A stretch of DNA of 64,000 nucleotides from the NCBI RefSeq assembly GCF_002252475.1, contig NZ_NNRK01000022.1:62001-126000 (forward strand), written 5' to 3'. Source of the stretch: Brucella rhizosphaerae (lineage in GTDB: Bacteria > Pseudomonadota > Alphaproteobacteria > Rhizobiales > Rhizobiaceae). Numbering within the stretch: position 1 is the stretch's first letter; each line of letters opens with the position of its first letter. A program made the translations under genes and the position numbers. The notes under the pieces were generated by a model. The model saw only the letters and a list, made by a program, of their open reading frames with translations. It was not told the origin of the DNA and searched no databases. Shown here piece after piece: positions 17,124-25,230 of the stretch.

Positions 17124-18092
17124 TCAGATTTGTACGGGTGCCAATCCGGGCAGATCAGGACCCAGCGGCACAATTCCGGTTGGGTTGAGTGCCTTGATCG
17201 AGTAATAGCCCTGCTTGATATGATCGATGTTGACCGTTTCACGAATACCTGGAATTTCCAGTACTCGCGTAAGCCACATGCTCAATGCAGGATAATCGAC
17301 CAACCGCCGCAGATTGCACTTAAACAGGCCATAATAGGCCGCGTCGAAGCGCACCAGTGTTACAAACAACCTGATATCCGTTTCCGTGAAACTATCACCG
17401 AACAAGAACGGTCCCTGGCCCGCAAGCCCGTATTCCAGCTCGTCCAGCATACCGAATACATCCCGGAATGCTTCATCATAAGCTATCTGCGTTGTTGCAA
17501 AACCGGCTCGATAGACGCCGTTATTGAGGCGCGGATAAATACGCTCGTTCAAGGCATTGATCTCAGTATGCAACTGTTCTGGATAAAGATCGATATCAGT
17601 GCGTGCGAGACTGCCGAAACCCGAATTGAGGATACGCAGAATATCTGCCGATTCATTATTGACGATGGTCTGCTTATGCTTGTCCCACAACACAGGCACG
17701 GTTGCGCGTCCGGTATAATGCGGATCAGCCTTCGTATAGATTTCATGCATGTAAGTCGCGCCGTTGAGAACGTCTCGATCTGAACCGGGATAGTCGCCAA
17801 ACCGCCAGCCCTGGTTGGTCAGAGCAGGCTCGACAACAGAGACCGTGATAACGTCTTCAAGTCCCTTGAGCTTGCGTGCGATCAACGTGCGCGATGCCCA
17901 TGGACAGATGAATGCAACATAAAGATGGTAGCGACCAGCTTCGGCCTTGAAACCCGCCTCGCCTGTTGGCCCAGCACTACCGTCTGGAGTGACCCAGTTT
18001 CGGAAACCCGAAATCTGGCGCACGAAACCGCCTTGTTCATCCTTGGCGTGGACCGGCTGCCAGTCCTCCATCCATTTTCCATCTACCAGCAT
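17124..18092 (-). CDS. yqjG: Glutathionyl-hydroquinone reductase (YqjG type)
   Basis: 322-aa member of the omega-like glutathione transferase group that reduces glutathionyl-hydroquinones. The catalytic cysteine is C63 in FICPWASR, the same position as in E. coli YqjG, followed by the thioredoxin-fold elements (VPVLWDKHKQTIVNNESADIL, with the ES pair that holds the glutathione gamma-glutamyl group) and the helical C-terminal domain. ATG 18092 is chosen for the CAAGGAAAG in front of it; the open frame reaches 20 codons further. It lies 78 nt downstream of the doxX-type gene, the same pairing as yqjF-yqjG in E. coli. Likely role: cytoplasmic quinone detoxification. Confidence 0.92.
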   Translation of the reverse strand: MLVDGKWMEDWQPVHAKDEQGGFVRQISGFRNWVTPDGSAGPTGEAGFKAEAGRYHLYVAFICPWASRTLIARKLKGLEDVITVSVVEPALTNQGWRFGDYPGSDRDVLNGATYMHEIYTKADPHYTGRATVPVLWDKHKQTIVNNESADILRILNSGFGSLARTDIDLYPEQLHTEINALNERIYPRLNNGVYRAGFATTQIAYDEAFRDVFGMLDELEYGLAGQGPFLFGDSFTETDIRLFVTLVRFDAAYYGLFKCNLRRLVDYPALSMWLTRVLEIPGIRETVNIDHIKQGYYSIKALNPTGIVPLGPDLPGLAPVQI

Positions 18093-18170
18093 GGTACTTT
18101 CCTTGAATGCGGGCATCAACACAGAGAGATATGCTCTCCCGCGACAATTCAATAAACGTCTGTTTGTTGC

Positions 18171-18578
18171 TTATTGGCCGGATGCGGCAGGTTTAACACT
18201 ATAGGCGCCATTACCAGCCAGTGCCACGACGATAAGTCCCACGATCCAGAATGCTGGAAACTCCCAGCCGCCGTTAGCATTGGTGAAGAAGAAGCCAGCA
18301 GCGCCGTGAACCGTTATGATCGCTCCAAGGAGGATCGGAATAAGAGCAACGGCTGCAACACGTGGATAAATGCCGATTATCAGCGCGACGGCACCCAGCA
18401 CTTCCCAAAAAATGGTGACATAGGCAAACCAACCCGGCAAGCCAAGTGATCCAAAAAATGCGGCAGTGCCCGCAGGTGTGAAGACAAAGATTTTCAGTCC
18501 GGCATGGGCGAAAAAGAGAGTGCCCAACGCAAGACGCAGAATGAAGATTGCATAGGGTGCGGTACGATTGTCGATCAC
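18171..18578 (-). CDS. DoxX-family membrane protein
   Basis: 135-aa integral membrane protein of the DoxX family (E. coli YqjF relatives). Four hydrophobic helices are visible: APYAIFILRLALGTLFFAHA, the segment around FGSLGLPGWFAYVTIFWEVL, VAAVALIPILLGAIITVHGA, and FPAFWIVGLIVVALAG. GTG 18578 is chosen as start because ACGAGG precedes it and the first helix begins a few residues later; the longer open frame upstream (77 codons) is hydrophilic and unlike the family. It lies first in the doxX-yqjG pair and diverges from the LysR gene at 18775. Confidence 0.82.
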   Translation of the reverse strand: MIDNRTAPYAIFILRLALGTLFFAHAGLKIFVFTPAGTAAFFGSLGLPGWFAYVTIFWEVLGAVALIIGIYPRVAAVALIPILLGAIITVHGAAGFFFTNANGGWEFPAFWIVGLIVVALAGNGAYSVKPAASGQ

Positions 18579-18774
18579 GATAAGCCTCGTTTTTAGGAGT
18601 AGCGGTTGAGCGTGACCATGCCCAAAAGCCTGTGCAATGATTAGATAGGTGCTCCGAATTGAACTTCTTCCAAAATGGAAGAAATCAAAAATAGGTGCAT
18701 TTGCGGGCGTTGAACCATCTTGCAGCGACCGCAAGATCGCATTAACAACAGCCTCATTCTTCTGGAGAATTGTT

Positions 18775-19671
18775 ATGGCAGGTGGACGCCAATCTATGCC
18801 GCCGCTCAACGCGCTCGTTGTGTTCGACAGTGCTGCGCGGCTTGGCAGCTTTTCGCGTGCAGGCCTCGAACTGGGACTAACCCAGAGCGCGGTCAGTCGT
18901 CAGATTGGCAAACTCGAAGCCTTTATCGGCTCGAAACTGTTCAACCGCCTCCCCGTCGGCGTTCAGCTGACCACCATGGGTGAAAGCTACGCCTCCGACA
19001 TCAGCCGTTTGCTTGGCGACTTGACGGCAGTCACCGATGGCTTGCGCGCATGGACCGGACCTCGACAGATCACAATCGCCTGCTCGCGCGGGATCGCCGA
19101 TCAATGGTTTCTGTCCCGCGTTGGAATACTCAAAGAGGAAATTCCCGGTATCGAAATCCGGCTTCGCGTGACGGACGACGTCGCACATTTACGCCTGGAT
19201 GAATTTGACCTCGCACTCTTCTACCGCAAGGAACGCCCTATCGGTGTCAACCTCACGGTACTGGGACGTGAAGAGGTTGTTCCCGTTTCAGCGCCTGGCA
19301 CAGCCAATATCATGGAGCAGGAAGCGCCTGTTCTACTCTCGATAGAAGACACCATGCGGGAATGGCAAGGGTGGCCGGAATGGTGGCATGATGCCCGCAT
19401 CTCCCCTCCTCCCGGCGCGCTGGAATGGCGGCTAGGCGACTATGGTCTCTGCGTTGCAGCAGCTACACAGGGAATTGGTATTACATTGGGCTGGACATGG
19501 CTCATCAAAGAGCAGCTTGCGGCTGGTACGCTTGTACCTGTCCACGACCACATGATGCGCTCTGATGCCTATTTTTACCTGATGCGGCCTGCCGACCGTC
19601 ATCAGCGCAAAATAGTACGCGAAGTGTCCGACTGGCTGATAGCCAGCAACGGACCAGACGCGATCACATAA
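18775..19671 (+). CDS. LysR-type regulator, GcvA-like, divergent from doxX-yqjG
   Basis: 298-aa LysR regulator of the GcvA/AmpR-like group: N-terminal helix-turn-helix SFSRAGLELGLTQSAVSRQIGKLE within MPPLNALVVFDSAARLGSF, then the effector-binding domain beginning near RQITIACSRGIADQWFLSR. ATG 18775 follows TCTGGAGAATTGTT; the open frame upstream (42 codons) overlaps the intergenic promoter region. It is transcribed away from doxX-yqjG and is the natural candidate regulator of that pair. In E. coli a LysR protein (YhaJ) encoded near yqjFG controls yqjF; orthology with this protein is not claimed. Confidence 0.88.
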   Translation: MAGGRQSMPPLNALVVFDSAARLGSFSRAGLELGLTQSAVSRQIGKLEAFIGSKLFNRLPVGVQLTTMGESYASDISRLLGDLTAVTDGLRAWTGPRQITIACSRGIADQWFLSRVGILKEEIPGIEIRLRVTDDVAHLRLDEFDLALFYRKERPIGVNLTVLGREEVVPVSAPGTANIMEQEAPVLLSIEDTMREWQGWPEWWHDARISPPPGALEWRLGDYGLCVAAATQGIGITLGWTWLIKEQLAAGTLVPVHDHMMRSDAYFYLMRPADRHQRKIVREVSDWLIASNGPDAIT

Positions 19672-19683
19672 AGATGATGAGGC

Positions 19684-19953
19684 TTATTCGGCGGGCGCCA
19701 TCATGGCGCGACGGCGGGCCATCACGCGAAAACGCACATAACCAACAACGGTAAAGACAAGCCACGCAATTTGCGTGATGATGGAACCCAGATTGAAGTT
19801 CCACGAAAGTGAATAGATCAGCGCAATACCGCCAAGGATATTAAGCACTGTGATGATGGCATCGTCCACCGTGTAAATGCGTAGCTGAATCAGAGCATAA
19901 GCAGAGAGATAAAAGACCGCGCCCAACAAGCCAACGATATCCGGCAAACCCAT
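19684..19953 (-). CDS. Small three-helix membrane protein (CBU_0592-like)
   Basis: 89-aa protein with three hydrophobic segments (IVGLLGAVFYLSAYALIQL, AIITVLNILGGIALIYSLS, IITQIAWLVFTVVGYVRF) and a basic C-terminus RVMARRRAMM. The pattern matches small membrane proteins often annotated as CBU_0592-like; function unknown. ATG 19953 is preferred because GGAG lies 6 nt upstream; a start seven codons earlier is possible. It converges with the LysR gene, only 12 nt between stops. Confidence 0.7.
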   Translation of the reverse strand: MGLPDIVGLLGAVFYLSAYALIQLRIYTVDDAIITVLNILGGIALIYSLSWNFNLGSIITQIAWLVFTVVGYVRFRVMARRRAMMAPAE

Positions 19954-20086
19954 TTTGATCTCCACGATCAGCAAAAATTCAATCGCAGAAGCTACTTCTT
20001 TTGAGGAAGAATAAGCCTCCGCAGATCATTGTGGGTGCTCCTTTATTCCTGTTCGCGTAAAAGCCAAGAGGCACATTTAGCATGGG

Positions 20087-20107
20087 GGTATGCATAAAAG
20101 TCATACC
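20087..20107. promoter_or_regulatory. Possible operator upstream of the Tat binding-protein operon
   Basis: GGTATG (20087-20092) and CATACC (20102-20107) form a short inverted repeat with a 9-nt spacer about 115 nt before the ATG of the transporter operon. Short enough to be chance. Confidence 0.2.
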
Positions 20108-20219
20108 AGAAAAACCGCTTATAACCCTTGAAAATGACGCGATGAGTGGGCTAGTCCAACCCGCAAAATCGAATTAGCTATGCATAAAATACAAGCTAAG
20201 ACTTCAACAGGGGTAACGC

Positions 20220-21797
20220 ATGACTGAGCACCGAAACGATTTTAATCTCACACGTCGCACGTTCATGACCGGCGCCGCAGGTCTTGGCCTTCTCGCTGTC
20301 ACGGGCATGAGCGGCTTGATCACCTCGCCCGCCGCCGCAGCGACAGATGGCACGCCAAAGAAAGGCGGAGTGTTGAAGCTCGGCATTGGCGGCGGCAGCA
20401 CCACCGACAATTTCGATCCGCGTCTTCTGAAGGATTGGGTTCCGGTCAATCAGGCTTACATGCTCATGAACGGTCTCGTTGAAATCGACGCCAACAACAA
20501 GGCGGTGCCGGAGTTGTTCGAGAGCTGGGAGCCATCGGCAGACGCCAAGGAATGGACATTCAAAATCCGTCAGGGCGTAACTTTCCACAATGGCAAGACG
20601 CTCGACGCCGACGACATCATCTATTCGATCAACCTGCATCGCGGTGAAACTGCGTCGGCTGCGCGTGCACTCGCTGCAGAATTTGCCGACGTGGCCAAAG
20701 ATGGCGATGACAAGGTCAGGATCACGCTCAAAAGCGGCAATGCCGATCTGCCATACATCCTGTCCGACTACCATTTCCTGGTCGTGCCAAAGGATTGGAC
20801 TGACTTCAACAAGCCAGTTGGCACCGGACCTTTCGTCTATGAACGCTTCCAGCCAGGCGTGCGCGCACGTTTCAAGCGCAATGAGAGCTACTGGAAGCCG
20901 AACACGGCCTGGGTCGATGCAGTTGAAGTCATCGTCATCAATGATGTTTCCGCCCGCACCAATGCCATGATGTCGGGTCAGGTTCACGCCATCAACCAGC
21001 TCGACTTTAAGACCGTCGATCTGTTGAAGCGCAATCCGAACCTCAACATCGTTCAGTCGGCAAGCGGCCAGCATTTCTCGTTCCTGATGGATTGCACGCA
21101 GGCGCCATTCACTGACAACAATGTCCGTCTGGCAGTCAAATACGCAATCGACCGCGAGCAGCTACTGAAAACCGCTCTGCGTGGTTATGGACGTCTGGGC
21201 AACGACAACCCGATTCCAAGCTCGGACCCGTTCTTCAATGCAGAGCTGCCGCAGCGCGCTTATGACCCTGAAAAGGCCAGGTTCCACCTCAAGCAGGCCG
21301 GTCTCGAAAAGCTGCCGCTACAGCTCGCAGCTTCCGACGCTGCCTTCACCGGGGCAGTGGATGCCGCTGCAATTTTCCGTACCGCTGCAGCAAAGTCTGG
21401 CATTGATCTCAACATCAAGCGCGAACCTGCTGACGGTTACTGGGATAACGTCTGGATGAAGGCACCGTTCTGCATGTCGTATCGCGGTGGCCGTCCGACG
21501 GCCGATCTGGCACTGTCAGTTGCCTATGCGTCGACCGCTTCGCAGAACGACACGCATTGGAAGAATGCTGATTTCGACGCCAAACTGCTTGAAGCCCGGG
21601 GTATGCTGGATCAGGCCAAGCGTAAGGAAATTTATGCTGACCTGCAGGCCATGATCAGCGATGATGGCGGCGCTTTGATCCCGATGTTTGGCGATTATCT
21701 CGATGCTACCTCCAAGAAGCTGAAGGGTGTCACAACCCATCCAATGTTCAACCTTATGGGTGCACGCCTCGCCGAAAAAGTCTGGCTGGAAGCATAA
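20220..21797 (+). CDS. Peptide ABC transporter binding protein, Tat-exported
   Basis: 525-aa SBP_bac_5 protein. The N-terminus carries a twin-arginine signal, TRRTFMTGAAG with R12-R13, a hydrophobic stretch and a probable cleavage site after AAA near residue 40, so it is exported folded. Mature segments typical of the family include PKKGGVLKLGIGGGS, ESWEPSADAKEWTFKIRQGV and VRLAVKYAIDREQLL. It heads the operon binding protein - permease - permease - ATPase - hydrolase; the stop TAA overlaps the next ATG (TAATG). AGGGGTAACGC precedes the start. Substrate unknown, probably a di- or oligopeptide. Confidence 0.9.
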   Translation: MTEHRNDFNLTRRTFMTGAAGLGLLAVTGMSGLITSPAAAATDGTPKKGGVLKLGIGGGSTTDNFDPRLLKDWVPVNQAYMLMNGLVEIDANNKAVPELFESWEPSADAKEWTFKIRQGVTFHNGKTLDADDIIYSINLHRGETASAARALAAEFADVAKDGDDKVRITLKSGNADLPYILSDYHFLVVPKDWTDFNKPVGTGPFVYERFQPGVRARFKRNESYWKPNTAWVDAVEVIVINDVSARTNAMMSGQVHAINQLDFKTVDLLKRNPNLNIVQSASGQHFSFLMDCTQAPFTDNNVRLAVKYAIDREQLLKTALRGYGRLGNDNPIPSSDPFFNAELPQRAYDPEKARFHLKQAGLEKLPLQLAASDAAFTGAVDAAAIFRTAAAKSGIDLNIKREPADGYWDNVWMKAPFCMSYRGGRPTADLALSVAYASTASQNDTHWKNADFDAKLLEARGMLDQAKRKEIYADLQAMISDDGGALIPMFGDYLDATSKKLKGVTTHPMFNLMGARLAEKVWLEA

Positions 21798-22744
21798 TGT
21801 TCGTTCTTATCCTCAAGCGTGTAGGGCTAGGTGCCCTCACGCTACTCCTCGTGTCAGTACTGATTTTCGCCGGCACGCAGATCCTTCCCGGTGATGTTGC
21901 CTCAGCCATCCTTGGCCAGAATGCCACGCCTGAAGCACTTGCGACATTGCGAGCAAGCCTTGGTCTCGATCAGCCGCTTCTGGTGCGCTATTTCTCATGG
22001 CTTGCCGGCTTCGTGACCGGTGATCTTGGTACTTCGCTTGCTAACCAGCAGCCGGTTGCTGATCTCTTATGGCCACGTTTCTGGAACACGATGGCGCTCG
22101 CGGCCTTCGCCGCAGTCATCAGCGTTCCAATTGCGATCATTCTTGGCCTCGTCACTGCGGTAAAGCGCGGAGGCCTGTTCGACCGCATCGTCAATATCGT
22201 AGCGCTTGCTTTCGTTTCGTTGCCAGAGTACTTCCTCGGCCTGTTGCTGATCCTGTTTCTGTCGATCCGCTTCAACCTGCTGCCAAGCCTGGCCGATACC
22301 TATGAAGGCATGACATTCCTTGAATGGGTGCAGGCGACCGCCCTTCCCGCTCTGACGCTGGTTCTCGTCACTGTTGCACAGATGATGCGCATGACACGTA
22401 CCGCCGTTCTATCGGTCATGGATCAGGCCTATGTCGAAACGGCATACCTCAAAGGCCTTCGCACCAAACGCGTCATAACCAGGCACGCCCTGCCGAATGC
22501 GGCGGCTCCAATCGTAAATGTGGTGGCGTTCAACGTCGCTTACCTCATCACCGGTGTGGTGCTTGTCGAAGCTGTCTTCAACTATAACGGCCTTGGCCGC
22601 TTCATGGTTGATGCCGTTTCCAAGCGTGATCTTCCGCTCGTGCAGGCTGCGGCACTCGTCTTCGGTGCGGCCTATGTCATTCTCAATATCATCGCCGATG
22701 TCGCTGCCATCGCGCTCAATCCGCGCCTGAGGCACCCACGATGA
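21797..22744 (+). CDS. Peptide ABC transporter permease, DppB type
   Basis: 315-aa inner-membrane permease. The N-terminal helix and following loop (VSVLIFAGTQILPGDVASAILG) and the EAA coupling loop near TAYLKGLRTKRVITRHALPNA identify the DppB/OppB family. It overlaps the binding-protein stop by one base and the next permease by four (ATGA), so the whole operon is translationally coupled. It forms one half of the transmembrane channel. Confidence 0.9.
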   Translation: MFVLILKRVGLGALTLLLVSVLIFAGTQILPGDVASAILGQNATPEALATLRASLGLDQPLLVRYFSWLAGFVTGDLGTSLANQQPVADLLWPRFWNTMALAAFAAVISVPIAIILGLVTAVKRGGLFDRIVNIVALAFVSLPEYFLGLLLILFLSIRFNLLPSLADTYEGMTFLEWVQATALPALTLVLVTVAQMMRMTRTAVLSVMDQAYVETAYLKGLRTKRVITRHALPNAAAPIVNVVAFNVAYLITGVVLVEAVFNYNGLGRFMVDAVSKRDLPLVQAAALVFGAAYVILNIIADVAAIALNPRLRHPR

Positions 22745-23568
22745 CAACAATGAAAAAATCTATTCCCCTGACAGCGTGGGTTGGTCTCGCCATCGTCACC
22801 ATCTGTCTTTTGATGTTCCTGTTTGGCCCGCTCATCGCACCTTATGGTCAGGAAGAAATCGTCGGCGCACCGTTTGATCCGCCATCGGCACAGTTCTGGT
22901 TCGGCCTCGATCAGAATGGCCGGGACATGCTCTCGCGTCTGCTCTTTGGTGCGCAGATGTCCATCGGCGTATCCCTGGCCGCATCGCTCCTGTCGTTTAG
23001 CGTGGGCGTGCCACTTGGTTTCCTTGCTGCCATTTTCGGCGGCTGGGTTGATACGATCCTGTCACGCATTGTCGATACCGTCATGTGCATTCCGGTGCTC
23101 ATTTCGGCGCTCGTCGTCCTGCAGGCACTCGGTTCCTCATTGCCGGTTCTGATCATCACCATCGCATTGCTCGATTCCACCCGCGTATTCCGTTTGGCGC
23201 GTATCGTGGCTCAGGGCGTGAATGTGCTGGAATATGCCGAAACCGCACGTCTTCGCGGCGAAGGCCTCGGTTGGCTGATCTGGCGCGAAATTCTGCCAAA
23301 CACGCTGCCGCCGCTGATCGCGGAATTCGGTCTGCGTTTCTGCTTCACCTTCCTGTTCGTTGCCGGTCTGTCGTTCCTTGGCCTTGGCATTCAGCCGCCA
23401 TTTGCGGATTGGGGCGGCATGGTGAAGGACAACCAGCAGGCTATTCTCTATGGGCTTTACGCACCGCTGTTCCCTGCGGCGGCCATCGCCATTCTCACTG
23501 TTGGCGTCAACCTCGTCGTTGACTGGCTTCTGGCAGGACGCACAACAACGCAGGGAGCTGATCGATGA
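22741..23568 (+). CDS. Peptide ABC transporter permease, DppC type
   Basis: 275-aa inner-membrane permease of the DppC family: a first helix (AWVGLAIVTICLLMFLFGPLI), the typical WFGLDQNGRDMLSRLLFGAQ segment, and the EAA loop AETARLRGEGLGWLIWREILPN. It has a short first periplasmic loop, the usual form, unlike the OppC-type protein at 10094-11230. ATGA overlaps join it to both neighbours. Partner of the DppB-type permease. Confidence 0.9.
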   Translation: MTTMKKSIPLTAWVGLAIVTICLLMFLFGPLIAPYGQEEIVGAPFDPPSAQFWFGLDQNGRDMLSRLLFGAQMSIGVSLAASLLSFSVGVPLGFLAAIFGGWVDTILSRIVDTVMCIPVLISALVVLQALGSSLPVLIITIALLDSTRVFRLARIVAQGVNVLEYAETARLRGEGLGWLIWREILPNTLPPLIAEFGLRFCFTFLFVAGLSFLGLGIQPPFADWGGMVKDNQQAILYGLYAPLFPAAAIAILTVGVNLVVDWLLAGRTTTQGADR

Positions 23569-25172
23569 GTAAGGATATCGTTCTTTCCATCTCCGACCTC
23601 GTCGTCAAAGCACCAAATGGCGCAACGCTGGTTGATCATGTCGATGTGATGCTGAAGCGTGGCGAAGTGCTTGGCCTCATTGGCGAGTCCGGTGCTGGCA
23701 AATCCACCATCGGTCTGGCCGCAATGGGCTATGGTCGTGGCGGCTGCAAAATCGTTGAAGGCACCATTGTCGTTGACGATATTTCGCTGATGGACGGCAC
23801 GCGCGAGACCCGTGAAAAGACGCGCGGTGCCCGTATTGCCTATGTCGCACAAAGTGCGGCGGCATCATTTAATCCGGCGCATCGTATTGGCGATCAGATC
23901 ATGGAAGGACCGCTTTATCACGGCCTCATGAGCAAAGCGGAAGCCAAAGCATGGATGCTCGAACTGTTGCATACATTGCAACTGCCAGACGCTGACACCT
24001 TTGGCGATCGCTATCCCCATCAGGTTTCCGGTGGTCAGTTGCAGCGTGCCATGGTTGCCATGGCCATGTCGTGCCGTCCGGATATTCTGGTGCTGGACGA
24101 ACCGACAACCGCGCTTGACGTGACAACCCAGATCGAAGTGCTTGCACTTCTGCGCAGTCTCATCCAGCGTTACAACACGGCCGCGCTCTACATCACACAT
24201 GACCTTGCGGTCGTAGCCCAGATCGCCGACCGCATCATGGTTTTGCGTCATGGCAAGATGGTCGAGCTTGGTTCTGCGGAAGAAATTCTCGAAGCACCAA
24301 AGCAAGATTATACGCAGCGTCTGGTTTCCGAGCGCGAAGCCAGTATTTCAGGCGAAGGCACCGCACACAAGACCGGCGAAATCCTGCTCGAAGTAAAGAA
24401 TGCGACTGCTTATTACGGTAAGAAACTCGTCCTAACCGATGTCGGCTGTTACATTCGTCGTGGTGAAACGCTCGCAGTTGTGGGTGAATCCGGCTCGGGC
24501 AAATCGACGCTTGCACGCATTATTGCCGGCCTGCCACCCCATTCGAGCGGTATCATCAATCTCGCCGGGCAACGGCTGGAAGCAAACTACAAAAAGCGTA
24601 GTCGCGAAGAACTGCGCCGCATTCAGCTCGTATACCAGCTTCCTGACGTGGCGCTGAATCCACGTCAGACCGTTGGCGAAATCATCGGTCGACCGATGAA
24701 ATTCTATTTCGGTATGAATGAAGATCAGCGCGAGACCGAGGTCAAGCGTCTGCTTGAACTCATTGGTCTGCCAGCAGACTTCGCAGACCGTCTGCCGGGT
24801 GCGCTTTCGGGCGGACAAAAGCAACGTGTATGCATCGCTCGTGCGCTTGCAGCAAAACCAGATCTTATCATCTGCGATGAAGTTACCTCAGCGCTCGACC
24901 CTCTGGTCGCTGAGGAAATTCTCAGGCTCTTGCGCAAGTTGCAGGACGAGTTGCAGGTGTCATATCTCTTCATCACCCACGACCTTGGTGTCGTACGTCG
25001 GCTCGCCGATCGCACCATGGTGATGCAGAAGGGCAAAGTGGTCGAAACCGGCACCACGACGGCAATCTTCGAACCACCTTATGAGCCTTATACGGAGCAG
25101 CTCATCACATCCGTTCCGGAGCTGCGCCGCGACTGGCTGGACGACATACTCAAAGCACGTGCTGCCAGTTAA
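23565..25172 (+). CDS. Peptide ABC transporter, two-domain ATPase (DppD-DppF fusion)
   Basis: 535-aa protein with two ABC ATPase domains in one chain. Domain 1: [31 protein letters not shown]. Domain 2 (from about residue 270): [21 protein letters not shown] and a Walker B of IICDEVTSALD. It energises the permeases encoded upstream and overlaps the preceding gene by four bases. The hydrolase gene follows after 58 nt. Length and fusion are common in Rhizobiales peptide importers. Confidence 0.9.
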   Translation: MSKDIVLSISDLVVKAPNGATLVDHVDVMLKRGEVLGLIGESGAGKSTIGLAAMGYGRGGCKIVEGTIVVDDISLMDGTRETREKTRGARIAYVAQSAAASFNPAHRIGDQIMEGPLYHGLMSKAEAKAWMLELLHTLQLPDADTFGDRYPHQVSGGQLQRAMVAMAMSCRPDILVLDEPTTALDVTTQIEVLALLRSLIQRYNTAALYITHDLAVVAQIADRIMVLRHGKMVELGSAEEILEAPKQDYTQRLVSEREASISGEGTAHKTGEILLEVKNATAYYGKKLVLTDVGCYIRRGETLAVVGESGSGKSTLARIIAGLPPHSSGIINLAGQRLEANYKKRSREELRRIQLVYQLPDVALNPRQTVGEIIGRPMKFYFGMNEDQRETEVKRLLELIGLPADFADRLPGALSGGQKQRVCIARALAAKPDLIICDEVTSALDPLVAEEILRLLRKLQDELQVSYLFITHDLGVVRRLADRTMVMQKGKVVETGTTTAIFEPPYEPYTEQLITSVPELRRDWLDDILKARAAS

Positions 25173-25230
25173 ACTACCGATGCGGCGCTAATGCCGCACC
25201 GGCTCCTCTTTATTGAAATTGGAACCGATC

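Noticed and set aside
20196-21074. A 292-codon minus-strand frame opposite the Tat binding-protein gene.
   Set aside because: No family features; the plus strand has the Tat signal and the SBP_bac_5 blocks.
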